A stretch of 64,000 nt of DNA, taken from an uncultured Actinomycetales bacterium (GTDB lineage: Bacteria; Actinomycetota; Actinomycetes; S36-B12). Below are positions 39,033-48,620 of this stretch, in pieces. Position 1 is the stretch's first letter. Each line of letters begins with the position of its first letter. The stretch covers positions 1 to 64,000 of the forward strand of contig CAJXYI010000001.1 of NCBI GenBank assembly GCA_913063435.1, read 5' to 3'. The position numbers were made by a program, and so were the translations under genes. Below the pieces are notes generated by a model. The model did no database searches and had not been told where the DNA came from. It saw nothing but the letters and a program-made list of their open reading frames with translations.

Positions 39033-39971
39033 ATGGATGATCATCAGTCACCGAGAGCGGCGAGGTGCGATGCCGATGCACCGACAGGACCGATACCCAC
39101 GGTCGGATGGATGCGACCGGAGGCGGCAGCTCGGATCGAGACGATCGTGGTGCCTACGAGTGATCATGCTTGGCAGGTCCAACGTGTGATCTCGCTCGCG
39201 CTTCGTCGTGGCGCGGACCGCCTTCATGTCGGTGAGGGAATATGTGCTGTCGTCGACGCCCGACCCATGTCCGGGGGTGTCGGCGTCGATCTGCTCGTAC
39301 CTGCGGATGCACGACACCTTGACGAGGTGGGTGCGGGTGATGTCAGTGGTCGGCTGTTCGCCGGACAACTGTCAGTCGATGGCTTGCAGCGGCTGCTGAC
39401 CCCGATCGTGGAATCCCTGTGCCTCCTGCACGATGCGGGATTGGCCCATGGCGGCATCACCATGTCGGCTGTCCACAGTCGCAGCGATGGCCGCGGTGTC
39501 CTCGTGGGCTTCGATCCGCAGGCACGAATGGATGACGACGTGGCAGATGTCGCAACGCTCATCCTCGATCACCTGCCCACCGGCAGCATCGATGGACAGG
39601 CGGCCGCGGTGTTGACGCGGGCGGTGGATAGGGATCCGCACCGGACACCCACCATGGTCGACCTCGCCCAGGTGCTGTCCAGGCTCGGGCGCGGTGTCGT
39701 GCCTGTGTCGTCGCGACGGGTGGATTCACCGCCCGCGCGTCGGCGGCTGGTTGACGCATCCGGTGTGCCGGTGCCGGAATCGATCATCGGTAGTGCCGGA
39801 GCACCTGAGGTCATCGACCCGATCAGGCGGATGCGCGGGAACCTCCCACACCGCCAGGGTCATCGTGGCGAACATCGTGCGCGCCGAGCCCGATCGGTGC
39901 CGTGGCCGCTGGTGTCGGCTGCCGCCGGATCCTCCGTGGTGACCTGGCTGATCGCTTCAGTCGTCATGTGA
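39033..39971 (+). CDS. Degenerate protein kinase-like (pseudokinase) protein with C-terminal TM helix
   Basis: HDAGLAHGGITMSAVHSRSDGRGVLVGFDPQARMDDDVADVATLILDHL resembles the kinase catalytic loop and DFG region without HRD/DFG; terminal PLVSAAAGSSVVTWLIASVVM. Confidence 0.62.
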   Translation: MDDHQSPRAARCDADAPTGPIPTVGWMRPEAAARIETIVVPTSDHAWQVQRVISLALRRGADRLHVGEGICAVVDARPMSGGVGVDLLVPADARHLDEVGAGDVSGRLFAGQLSVDGLQRLLTPIVESLCLLHDAGLAHGGITMSAVHSRSDGRGVLVGFDPQARMDDDVADVATLILDHLPTGSIDGQAAAVLTRAVDRDPHRTPTMVDLAQVLSRLGRGVVPVSSRRVDSPPARRRLVDASGVPVPESIIGSAGAPEVIDPIRRMRGNLPHRQGHRGEHRARRARSVPWPLVSAAAGSSVVTWLIASVVM

Positions 39972-39998
39972 TCCCCGACGTGAGGTGCGATGAGTGGA

Positions 39999-40889
39999 TT
40001 ACAGCGTCGCGCGGATCGCCTCGTCGATGCTGGGATCGGACCAGGCGAAATCCTGGCGTTCGAGCACCGTGGGGATCACCCGCTGGCTGCCGAGGACATC
40101 GTCGGAGAACTCGCCGAGGGCGATCTTGAGGGCGAACGCCGGAACGGGCAGAACCGTGGGGCGCCCAAGAACGCGACCCATCGCAGCGGTGACCTCGGCA
40201 TTGGTCACCGGTGCGGGTGCGGTGAGGTTCACCGGGCCGGAGTACGCCTCGTCTTCGAGAAGGGTGATCAACGCGTTCACTTCATCACGCAGGGAGATGA
40301 ACGACCAATACTGATGTCCTGATCCGATCTTGCCGCCCAGGCCGAGTCGGAAGATGGGTAGGAGTCGTTTCCACGCTCCGCCCTGGTCACTGACCACCAG
40401 TCCCGTGCGGGCGAAAGCGACTCGGATTCCGGCGTCCTGGGCGGGTGCGGCAGCGGCTTCCCACTGGGCGACGACATCGGCGAGGAATCCTGCACCCTGG
40501 GGTGAGGTCTCGGTGACCTCCCGGTCACCGGTGTCGCCGTAGTACCCGATCGCCGAACCACTCACGAGGACGCGCGGCTTGGGTTCGAGGTGTGCCATCG
40601 CCCGGGCGATCGTGTCGGTTCCGTTCACGCGTGACAGCAGGATCATGCGCTTGTAGGCAGGCGTCCATCTCTTGTCACCGACCCCGGCTCCGGCCAGATG
40701 GATGATCCCCTCGACTCCGTTCAGCGCGGCGAGATCGACCTCGCCGGTCTCGGGATCCCAGCGGATCTCATCCGGTGCGCTGGGTGCTCGGCGAACCAGA
40801 CGCACCACGTCGTGCCCTCGATCCTTGAGAACCGGAACGAGTGCGGAGCCGATCAGGCCGGAGGCACCGGTGACGCCGACGCGCATCAT
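39999..40889 (-). CDS. TIGR01777 family NAD-dependent epimerase/oxidoreductase
   Basis: [73 protein letters not shown]. Confidence 0.93.
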   Translation of the reverse strand: MMRVGVTGASGLIGSALVPVLKDRGHDVVRLVRRAPSAPDEIRWDPETGEVDLAALNGVEGIIHLAGAGVGDKRWTPAYKRMILLSRVNGTDTIARAMAHLEPKPRVLVSGSAIGYYGDTGDREVTETSPQGAGFLADVVAQWEAAAAPAQDAGIRVAFARTGLVVSDQGGAWKRLLPIFRLGLGGKIGSGHQYWSFISLRDEVNALITLLEDEAYSGPVNLTAPAPVTNAEVTAAMGRVLGRPTVLPVPAFALKIALGEFSDDVLGSQRVIPTVLERQDFAWSDPSIDEAIRATL

Positions 40890-42307
40890 GCCCCCAGGTC
40901 GGTGAAGGCGGCTTCTTCGAGTCGGGTCTTGATCGCGGTGAGGAAGCGCGCAGCGTCAGCACCATCCACGAGGCGATGGTCGTAGGTGAGTGCCAGGTAC
41001 ACCATGGAGCGCACGGCGATGACATCGCCGCCGGTCTCGTCAGCGACGACGACCGGTCGCTTGACGACCGACCCGGTGCCCAGGATCGCCACCTGGGGCT
41101 GATTGATGATCGGGGTGTCGAACAGTGCGCCACGACTACCGGTATTGGTGACGGTGAACGTGCCGCCTGACAATTCATCGGGAGCGACCTTGTTCGTGCG
41201 GGTGCGCTCGGCGACGTCTGCGATGCGTCGGGCCATTCCCGCCACATTGAGGTCGCCTGCGCCGCGGACCACCGGAACGAGCAATCCGCGATCGGTGTCG
41301 ACGGCGACACCGAGATTGACATCGCCGTGATAGGTGATGGTGCCCGCGGCCATGTCCAAGGAGGCATTGACCTGCGGGTACGCGGCGAGGGCCTCGACCG
41401 CTGCGATGGCGAAGAAGGGCAGGAAGGTCAGCTTCACGCCCTCGCGGCGCTCGAAATCGACCTTCATGCGATCGCGCAGAGCAGCGACGCGTGTGACATC
41501 CACCTCGACCACGGTGGTCAGTTGGGCGGATACCTGCAGCGATTCGGTCATCCGCTCGGCGATCACCCGGCGCAGCCGGGTCATGGGTGCGGTGGTGCCC
41601 CGCAGCGCGGCAGCCTGTGGCGAGGCGGCTACCGGTGCACTCGTCGCGGGGGCGGCCGGGGCGGACGTCGCTGCGGACGACGCGGCCGTGGTGCTGGACG
41701 CGGCGGTGGCCTGAGCAGCCTGAGCAGCCTGCGCTGCGGCGAGGACGTCGGCTTTGCGGATGCGCCCGCCCACCCCGGTTCCGGTGACCTGGGACAGGTC
41801 GACCCCGTTCTGGGTGGCGAGTTTGCGCACCAGCGGAGTGACGTAGGGCTCCGCATCCGCCGAGCCGGGCGAGGTGGTCGTCGCCGCCTGCGGGGATGCC
41901 GGTGCAGCCGCAGCAGCCGCAGCTGGTGGAGGAGTCGGTGCTGATGGTGCGGGTGCCGGTGGTGTCGGAGCCGGCGGTGTGGGAGCCGGTGGTGTGGGAG
42001 CCGATGGTGGAGTCGGGGCGGCAGCGGCAGGCGCTGGTGCCGTGGCTGCAGGTGCGGGGGTGGAAGCACCGGCGGCACCGATGACGCCGAGCTGTCCACC
42101 GACCTCGACGGTGGCGTCCTCGGGCGCGTCGATCGACAGGAGGACGCCGCTGGCGGGTGCGGGGATCTCGGTGTCGACCTTGTCGGTGGAGACCTCCAGC
42201 AGCGGCTCGTCGGCCAACACGGTGTCGCCGACGGCCTTCAGCCAGCGAGTGACCGTCCCTTCGGTGACGCTCTCCCCGAGCTGGGGCATCGTGACCGGTA
42301 CCGACAT
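40886..42307 (-). CDS. sucB: 2-oxo acid dehydrogenase E2 component (dihydrolipoamide succinyltransferase-like)
   Basis: Lipoyl domain [85 protein letters not shown]-terminal [21 protein letters not shown]. Confidence 0.93.
   Translation of the reverse strand: MSVPVTMPQLGESVTEGTVTRWLKAVGDTVLADEPLLEVSTDKVDTEIPAPASGVLLSIDAPEDATVEVGGQLGVIGAAGASTPAPAATAPAPAAAAPTPPSAPTPPAPTPPAPTPPAPAPSAPTPPPAAAAAAAPASPQAATTTSPGSADAEPYVTPLVRKLATQNGVDLSQVTGTGVGGRIRKADVLAAAQAAQAAQATAASSTTAASSAATSAPAAPATSAPVAASPQAAALRGTTAPMTRLRRVIAERMTESLQVSAQLTTVVEVDVTRVAALRDRMKVDFERREGVKLTFLPFFAIAAVEALAAYPQVNASLDMAAGTITYHGDVNLGVAVDTDRGLLVPVVRGAGDLNVAGMARRIADVAERTRTNKVAPDELSGGTFTVTNTGSRGALFDTPIINQPQVAILGTGSVVKRPVVVADETGGDVIAVRSMVYLALTYDHRLVDGADAARFLTAIKTRLEEAAFTDLGA
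41961..42005. repeat. 15-bp tandem repeat (x3) encoding an APTPP linker in the E2 gene
   Basis: ggtgtcggagccggc/ggtgtgggagccggt/ggtgtgggagccgat. Confidence 0.85.
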
Positions 42308-42345
42308 GGGGTCTCCTTCGCGGGTGTGGCGGTGCAGCGAGTGGT

Positions 42346-43731
42346 TCAGGCGTGGGCGTGGAGGGGTTTACCGGCTAGGGCGAGGTGTGCCTCACCCATA
42401 GCCTCGTTCTGCGTGGGGTGCGCATGGATCAGTGCCGCCACGTCTTCGGGGTAGGCCTCCCAGTTCACGATGGCCTGGGCTTCGCCGATCTGCTCACCGA
42501 TGCGAGCCCCGATCATGTGCACCCCGATGACGGGTCCGTCTTTGAGTTGGACCAGTTTGATGAATCCGGTCGTGGCGAGGATCTGACTCTTGCCGTTGCC
42601 CCCGAGGTTGTATTCGTACACCTCGATGCTGTCGGCCCCATGCTGTTCGCGGGCGGCAGCCTCGGTGAGTCCGACAGAGCCGATCTCCGGCTCGGAATAC
42701 GTCACGCGCGGAATGGTCACATCGTCGATGGGTCGTGGATTCGTGCCGGCGATGTGCTCGGCGACGAAGATGCCGTGTGCGAAGCCACGATGCGCCAGTT
42801 GCAGTCCCGGTGTGATGTCACCGACCGCGTACACCCCCGGGACGTTCGTTTGCAGATAGTCGTCGACGAGCACCCAGCCGCGGTCCATGGCGACCCCGGC
42901 CTGTTCGTATCCCAACCCCTCGGTGCGAGGTCCGCGTCCGACGGCGACGAGGAGCAGATCGGCGTCGTGGGTCGATCCATCCTCTAGGGTCACGTGGACG
43001 CCGCCGTCGTCCTGGGTTGCCGAGGCGAAGCGCACACCGGTCGTGAACGAGATGCCCCGCTTGCGGTAGGCGCGTTCGAAGGCCTTCGACAGTGCCTCGT
43101 CTTCGGCGGGCACCAGTCGCGGCAGACCTTCGACGATGTGCACCTCGGAGCCGAAGGAACGCCAGACGCTGGCGAACTCCACTCCGATCACTCCGCCACC
43201 GAGGACGATGACGCGCTCGGGAACGTAATCGAGGTTCAATGCCTGATCGGAGGTCATCACGCGGCCGCCGATGTCCAGGCCGGGAAGCGAGCGGGCGTAG
43301 GAGCCGGTGGCGAGCACGATGTGGCGACCGGTGTAGGTCGTGCCGTCGACCTCAACAGTCGTCGGTGATGTCAGTCGGCCATAGCCGGCGACGAATGTGA
43401 CGTTGCGACTTTTCACCAGGCCTTGCAGGCCCTTGTACAAACGACCGACGACGCCGTCGCGATAGGAGTTCACCGCCGGCATGTCGATGCCCTCGAGGCT
43501 CGCCTTCACACCGAAGTGTGCGCTGTCTCGAGCGGCATCTGCGACCTCGGCAGCATGCAGGAGGGCCTTGGTGGGGATGCAGCCGCGATGCAGGCAGGTA
43601 CCGCCGAGTTTGTCCGATTCGATGAGGATCACCGACAGGCCCAGTTGCGACGCACGCAGGGCGCAGGCGTAACCCCCGCTTCCCCCACCAAGGATGACGA
43701 TGTCGGCGCTGGTGGTCTCGGCGCTGGTCAT
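42346..43731 (-). CDS. lpdA: Dihydrolipoyl dehydrogenase
   Basis: [51 protein letters not shown]-terminal [24 protein letters not shown]. Confidence 0.95.
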   Translation of the reverse strand: MTSAETTSADIVILGGGSGGYACALRASQLGLSVILIESDKLGGTCLHRGCIPTKALLHAAEVADAARDSAHFGVKASLEGIDMPAVNSYRDGVVGRLYKGLQGLVKSRNVTFVAGYGRLTSPTTVEVDGTTYTGRHIVLATGSYARSLPGLDIGGRVMTSDQALNLDYVPERVIVLGGGVIGVEFASVWRSFGSEVHIVEGLPRLVPAEDEALSKAFERAYRKRGISFTTGVRFASATQDDGGVHVTLEDGSTHDADLLLVAVGRGPRTEGLGYEQAGVAMDRGWVLVDDYLQTNVPGVYAVGDITPGLQLAHRGFAHGIFVAEHIAGTNPRPIDDVTIPRVTYSEPEIGSVGLTEAAAREQHGADSIEVYEYNLGGNGKSQILATTGFIKLVQLKDGPVIGVHMIGARIGEQIGEAQAIVNWEAYPEDVAALIHAHPTQNEAMGEAHLALAGKPLHAHA

Positions 43732-43821
43732 GGGCTCCTCGTCGATGCCGTGTCGGATGCGTTCTGTCACATCCTTCCACCGGCCTTGTCGCAGGGCACC
43801 CCCACCCCGCCGCGAGGTGCG

Positions 43822-45405
43822 TCAGGGCAGCGTGCCCTCTGCGGCATCGACGGCCAGTTGGATGAACGTCCGCACCGCGGCTCCCGTTCCACCCTTGGGC
43901 GTGTAGCCGAACGGCCCGCCTTCGTTGAAGGCCGGGCCGGCGATGTCCAGATGTGCCCAGCGCACGCCGGAGGGGATGAAGTCGCGGAGGAATGCCGCCG
44001 CGGACAGCATGCCGCCCTTGCCGTCGCCGATGTTCTTGATGTCGGCGATCGCAGAGTCGAGGGTGGCCCGGGATTCCTCGGGAATCGGCAGATGCCACAT
44101 CGTCTCACCGGAGCGTTGGGAGGCCTCCCACACTGCGACGCGGACGTCGTCGTCATTGGCCATGATCCCCGATGTGCGGTCTCCGAGTGCGACGACCGCT
44201 GCACCGGTGAGAGTGGCTGCGTCGACGATGAGGTCGGGTGATTCCTCCGCCGCGCGAACGAGCGCATCGGCCAGGACGAGTCGGCCTTCGGCGTCTGTGT
44301 TGAGGACCTCCACGGTTCGACCACCGTAGATCGTGATGACATCCCCGGGACGCTGAGCATGTCCGCTGGGCATGTTCTCGGCCGTCGGCAACCAGCCGGT
44401 CACAGCGATCGGCAATTGCAGTCGGGCAATGGCGGACACGGCGGCGATAACGGCTGCGGCACCGCTCATGTCGCACTTCATCGTTTCCATGGACTTCGGT
44501 GGTTTCAGCGATAGACCGCCGGAATCGAATGTGATGCCCTTGCCGACGAAAGCAAGGTGTGCGAGCGCATCGTCGGGTTCGTAACGCATCGTCACCAGGC
44601 GGGGCGGATTCGCCGAACCCTGCCCCACCGCGGTGATGCCGCCGTAGCCCCCGACGATCAGATCCTCCTCGTCGAGAACCTCGACGGTGACGCTGGTTCC
44701 GCTCACCGCGTCTTTGGCGGCCTGGGCGATGCCCTCGGGAGCGAGTGCCGACGGGGGAGTGTTGACGAGGTCGCGAGCCGCATACACCGCTTCGGCGATG
44801 ACTGCGGCCCGTGTCGCAGCATCCTTCACCTGGGCGTCGCGGGAATCGGCGAGGAGCGAGATGGTGCGGACCGTCGGGGCGGTGTTTGGTGTCCCGGCAC
44901 CCCGGAATGCCGTGAACGCGTATGCGCCGAGCAAGGCTCCAAGTCCCACCGCTTCGACACTGTCAGCATCGGTGTCTTCGAGCACGATGGCGATACGACG
45001 AGAACGGATCGCTGCACGGGTCGCCGCTCCGGTGGCGCGACGTAATTGCTCGGCGCCGGCCTCGGTCGTAGTGTCCGGATTCGCCGTACCCAATCCGACG
45101 AGCACGAGTTGCCCGGCCCTGGCGACACCGGTTCCCGGGAGAGTCGTGATCTCGTTTACCTTGCCTGTCGCACCCAGTGCGGCGGCCGCCTGCTCGACCT
45201 TGCGACGAGCGGCAGCCGGCAGGTGTGCGGGTGCGACGACGCCGGAGCGGCGGCCTTTCGCGGGGCGCACCGGAATGACCAGTGCGTCGACGGCTGCGGA
45301 GACGGGTTTCGCCGAGGACACGGTCAGGCTCGGTGCGCTCGTGACGAAGAGCATGGCTGTATCGGGCGTCGTTGCGGCAGTCTTGGCGGGCTTTGTTCGA
45401 GGCAT
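43822..45405 (-). CDS. pepA: Leucyl aminopeptidase (M17)
   Basis: FVGKGITFDSGGLSLKPPKSMETMKCDMSGAAAV; NTDAEGRLVLADAL. Confidence 0.96.
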   Translation of the reverse strand: MPRTKPAKTAATTPDTAMLFVTSAPSLTVSSAKPVSAAVDALVIPVRPAKGRRSGVVAPAHLPAAARRKVEQAAAALGATGKVNEITTLPGTGVARAGQLVLVGLGTANPDTTTEAGAEQLRRATGAATRAAIRSRRIAIVLEDTDADSVEAVGLGALLGAYAFTAFRGAGTPNTAPTVRTISLLADSRDAQVKDAATRAAVIAEAVYAARDLVNTPPSALAPEGIAQAAKDAVSGTSVTVEVLDEEDLIVGGYGGITAVGQGSANPPRLVTMRYEPDDALAHLAFVGKGITFDSGGLSLKPPKSMETMKCDMSGAAAVIAAVSAIARLQLPIAVTGWLPTAENMPSGHAQRPGDVITIYGGRTVEVLNTDAEGRLVLADALVRAAEESPDLIVDAATLTGAAVVALGDRTSGIMANDDDVRVAVWEASQRSGETMWHLPIPEESRATLDSAIADIKNIGDGKGGMLSAAAFLRDFIPSGVRWAHLDIAGPAFNEGGPFGYTPKGGTGAAVRTFIQLAVDAAEGTLP

Positions 45406-45436
45406 GGTGACGAAGCCTAGGGGATGGTGGGCTCGG

Positions 45437-46546
45437 CTATCGCACGTGCGAATCGACGAAGGGTGGTTTCGTCACCACGCACGGCAGTTCGCGTCCGCGC
45501 ACATCGATGGACACCGTGTCGCCCTCTGCCACCGATGGGTCCAGCAGGGCGAGGGCGATGCCCTGCCGGAGGGTGGGTGAGAAGGTCCCGCTCGTGGTCT
45601 CGCCGACTATCTGCCCATGCGCGTCGCGCACGGTCATCTGCGCCCGTGGGATTCCCCGTCCGGTTGCGAGCAGTCCGCGCAGGATTCGACTCGGTCCCTG
45701 CTCCCGCTCGGCGCGCAATGCTTGCGCACCCATGAAGTCTGGCTTGTCCCAGCCGATAGCCCAGCCGAGGCGCGCCTGAATCGGCGTGATGTCCGGTGCG
45801 AGTTCGTGGCCGTGCAAGGGATAGCCCATCTCGGTGCGCAACGTGTCGCGCGCTCCTAGTCCTGCGGGTCCGCCGCCGTGGGATTCGGCCGCAGCGAGTA
45901 GTGCGTCCCACAGGTCGGTGAGGACTGTGTTCGGGGCGATGAGCTCGAAACCGAGTTCACCGGTGTATCCGGACCGGCACACCGTGACGGGCGTGCCCCG
46001 CCATTCACACATCGTGAACGCCATGTAGTCCATAGCGGTCGGTAGTTCGAGATCATCGAGGACAGCCCGCGACCTGGGACCCTGCACAGCGATGATGCCG
46101 TGCGTGAGTTGTTGGTCGTCGATGGTTATCCCGTCCGGGGCTGCATGCTGCAGGATCTCGACGACGGTGGATGAGTTCGCAGCATTGGGCACGATGTAGA
46201 TGCCGTCGTCGTTCCACCGGTAGACGATGACATCATCGATCACACCGCCGTCGGCATTGCACAGCAACGAGTATTGCGCTTGTCCGTCGCCGATGCGATC
46301 TAGATCGTTCGCGAGCATCGTATTGACGAACTCCGCTGCCCCTGACCCGAAAATCGCCACTTTGCCCATGTGGGAGACATCGAATATTCCCACGGATTGC
46401 CGCACGGTCGTGTGCTCAGCCACCGTCCCGGTGTATTCGATCGGCATGTCCCAACCACCGAAATCCGCCACCGTGGCGCCGAGACCTGCATGACGATCGT
46501 GCAGGGGAGTTCGGCGGAGTGGGTCGGCCTGCGATGCGGTGTCCAT
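45437..46546 (-). CDS. gcvT: Aminomethyltransferase (glycine cleavage T protein)
   Basis: RTPLHDRHAGLGATVADFGGWDMPIEYTGTVAEHTTVRQSVGIFDVSHMGK; CRSGYTGELGFELIAP. Confidence 0.95.
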   Translation of the reverse strand: MDTASQADPLRRTPLHDRHAGLGATVADFGGWDMPIEYTGTVAEHTTVRQSVGIFDVSHMGKVAIFGSGAAEFVNTMLANDLDRIGDGQAQYSLLCNADGGVIDDVIVYRWNDDGIYIVPNAANSSTVVEILQHAAPDGITIDDQQLTHGIIAVQGPRSRAVLDDLELPTAMDYMAFTMCEWRGTPVTVCRSGYTGELGFELIAPNTVLTDLWDALLAAAESHGGGPAGLGARDTLRTEMGYPLHGHELAPDITPIQARLGWAIGWDKPDFMGAQALRAEREQGPSRILRGLLATGRGIPRAQMTVRDAHGQIVGETTSGTFSPTLRQGIALALLDPSVAEGDTVSIDVRGRELPCVVTKPPFVDSHVR

Positions 46547-46636
46547 GGAAGGGACGGTAGCGCTCGATCGCACGAATAGCCCCGGCAGAGCCGGATTCTG
46601 GCCGAAGCGTCAGTCGTTCGCTGATGTGCTCGTGGG

Positions 46637-47725
46637 TCATTCGCGCAGTGGTGGCGATGTCTCTGAGAGCACCGCAATCGCAGATCGCACGATCGGTACG
46701 GCGAGCAGGCCTCCGATGCCCTCCTCGTGGGGCATCGTGAGGTCGAGAATCGGGCGTAGATCCAGCCGTTCCAGGGCAATGGAATGCGCGGGTTCGCCAC
46801 TGTCTTGGCCAGCGACCCACCATTGCGGCGACCGAAAATCGAGGCGGTGGGTGACGAGTGCGGCACTGGCGACGACGAGACCGTCGAGGATCACGGGAGT
46901 TCGACGAGCCGCAGCCTGCAGGAGCATTCCGGTCAGGGCGGCGATATCGGGGCCGCCGATCCGTGCGAGGAGCCCGATCATGTCACCTCGTGCATCCTTG
47001 GCGCGATGCACCGCATCTCGGATCGCCGCTACTTTGTCCATCCAGCCGACGTCATCGATGCCGGAACCGCGTCCGGTAACCGAAATCGGATCTCTGACTG
47101 TCAGTGATGCGATCACACTCGACGCCGGGGTTGTCGCCCCGACACCGACGTTTCCCGCGACGATGAGATCCGCTCCGGAGTCGATCTCGTCATCGACGAT
47201 CGTGCGGCCGAGTTCCACCGCTGCCGCTGCCTCGTCGTAACCCATGGCGTCTTCGACGTCCATCGGCTGGGTGCCCCTGCGGATCCGCGAGCGCGCGATC
47301 CGTGGATCGATATCGTCGAGATAGTCGGATGGGGCATCGACAGCGACGTCGATGAGACGAACGGTGACGTTCACGACCCGCGCGACCGCGCAGATCGCGG
47401 CCTCATCGACGCTGATGCGTCGCATCGTCTCCGCAGTTCGCTCTGGCTTGCTGGCCGATATCCGCCTCGTGCGTGCGATCCCATGATCGCCCCCGACGAT
47501 GATGGCGACCGGACGGGTGATGGCTCGGGGCGGGCAGTTTCCCTGCACCGCCGCGATCCAGGTCCCGAGATCCTCCAGCCGGCCGAAACCGCCACCGACA
47601 CCCGACAGTTGCGACCACCGGGTGCGCGCCTGTTCCGCATGGGCCGCGTCGATGGGCTCGGCATTGCCACCCGCGGGCACCTCGTCCATGACGCCATTGT
47701 CGGGGCTGAACACCTCAGGTGGCAC
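46637..47725 (-). CDS. cobT: Nicotinate-nucleotide--dimethylbenzimidazole phosphoribosyltransferase
   Basis: IVGGDHGIARTRRISASKPERTAETMRRISVDEAAICAVAR; VAGNVGVGATTPASSVIASL; last gene of the riboswitch operon. Confidence 0.9.
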   Translation of the reverse strand: MPPEVFSPDNGVMDEVPAGGNAEPIDAAHAEQARTRWSQLSGVGGGFGRLEDLGTWIAAVQGNCPPRAITRPVAIIVGGDHGIARTRRISASKPERTAETMRRISVDEAAICAVARVVNVTVRLIDVAVDAPSDYLDDIDPRIARSRIRRGTQPMDVEDAMGYDEAAAAVELGRTIVDDEIDSGADLIVAGNVGVGATTPASSVIASLTVRDPISVTGRGSGIDDVGWMDKVAAIRDAVHRAKDARGDMIGLLARIGGPDIAALTGMLLQAAARRTPVILDGLVVASAALVTHRLDFRSPQWWVAGQDSGEPAHSIALERLDLRPILDLTMPHEEGIGGLLAVPIVRSAIAVLSETSPPLRE

Positions 47726-48620
47726 GTGCGGTGCCGGGAAGACCTGGATCCGGAGGCGGTGTCGCGGGGGCCGCGGGTGCCGGATTCATCGCAGGCTCGG
47801 GAAAAGCGGGAACGAGTTCAGTGTTGACAGCCGCGAAGGCCACCGGCGCCTCGAAGGCTGCCCTGCGGGCGCTGCGACGCAGGGCCGATAGGACGGGATG
47901 GCCGAGAAGCACGATCAGGCCCGCGGTGAGCACGGCACGAGGTAGATCGAACGCCAGCGATGTTGAAGCCGTGAAAGCGAACCAGCGTGCGAGGTTCTCT
48001 GTGATCGCCGCACCGGGAGCGAATGCGATCTGGGTGCCGTCGGCGATGAACGGCCAGAACCACAGGTTCAGCAGGAGTCCGTAGGCGAAGGCCGCGATGA
48101 ATCCGAAACCGGCCAGCAGCGCGATCTCTCGACGCCCTCGCACCCGGGGGAGAAGGCCCGCACCCAGACCCATCCACGCAGCGGCCAGCATCTGGAACGG
48201 CAACCAGGGACCGACGCCACCGGTGAGCAGGCCCGAGGCCACCAGGGAGAGCGCACCGAGTGAGAAACCGAATCCGGGACCGAAGACACGAGCACCGAGG
48301 ATGAGGACGACCCAGATCGGCTCGATGCCGGCGATGCCTGCGCCGAGCGGCCGCAGGATCGCGATGACCGCCGCGAGGACTCCGAGGAGGGCGACAGCCT
48401 TAGCGTCCATGCCGCCGTCGAGGATCTGCGCCACGACGACCAGCAGAACGAGGGGGATGATCGCAGCGAACACCCATGGTGCGTCCGTCGAATGGGCGAC
48501 GGCGGTCGAACCTGGTTCGGCGATGAAAGGCCAGAAGAACGCGGCCAGCCCGATCACCGTGGCGAGTCCGATCGCGGCCCATGACCGCGGCCCCAGCCGC
48601 ACCGCCGTTGTCGATGTCAT
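47715..48620 (-). CDS. ECF transporter S component (predicted corrinoid-related uptake)
   Basis: ~6 TM helices; AKAVALLGVLAAVIAILRPLGAGIAGIEPIWVVLILGARVFGPGFGFSLGALSLVASGLLTGGVGPWLPFQMLAAAWMGLGAGLLP; ATGA overlap with the ATPase gene. Confidence 0.85.
   Translation of the reverse strand: MTSTTAVRLGPRSWAAIGLATVIGLAAFFWPFIAEPGSTAVAHSTDAPWVFAAIIPLVLLVVVAQILDGGMDAKAVALLGVLAAVIAILRPLGAGIAGIEPIWVVLILGARVFGPGFGFSLGALSLVASGLLTGGVGPWLPFQMLAAAWMGLGAGLLPRVRGRREIALLAGFGFIAAFAYGLLLNLWFWPFIADGTQIAFAPGAAITENLARWFAFTASTSLAFDLPRAVLTAGLIVLLGHPVLSALRRSARRAAFEAPVAFAAVNTELVPAFPEPAMNPAPAAPATPPPDPGLPGTARAT

Noticed and set aside
45437-46636. Glycine riboswitch upstream of gcvT
   Set aside because: The region upstream of the gcvT start is short and looks leaderless (TACCGT-N7-ATG); no glycine aptamer features seen.
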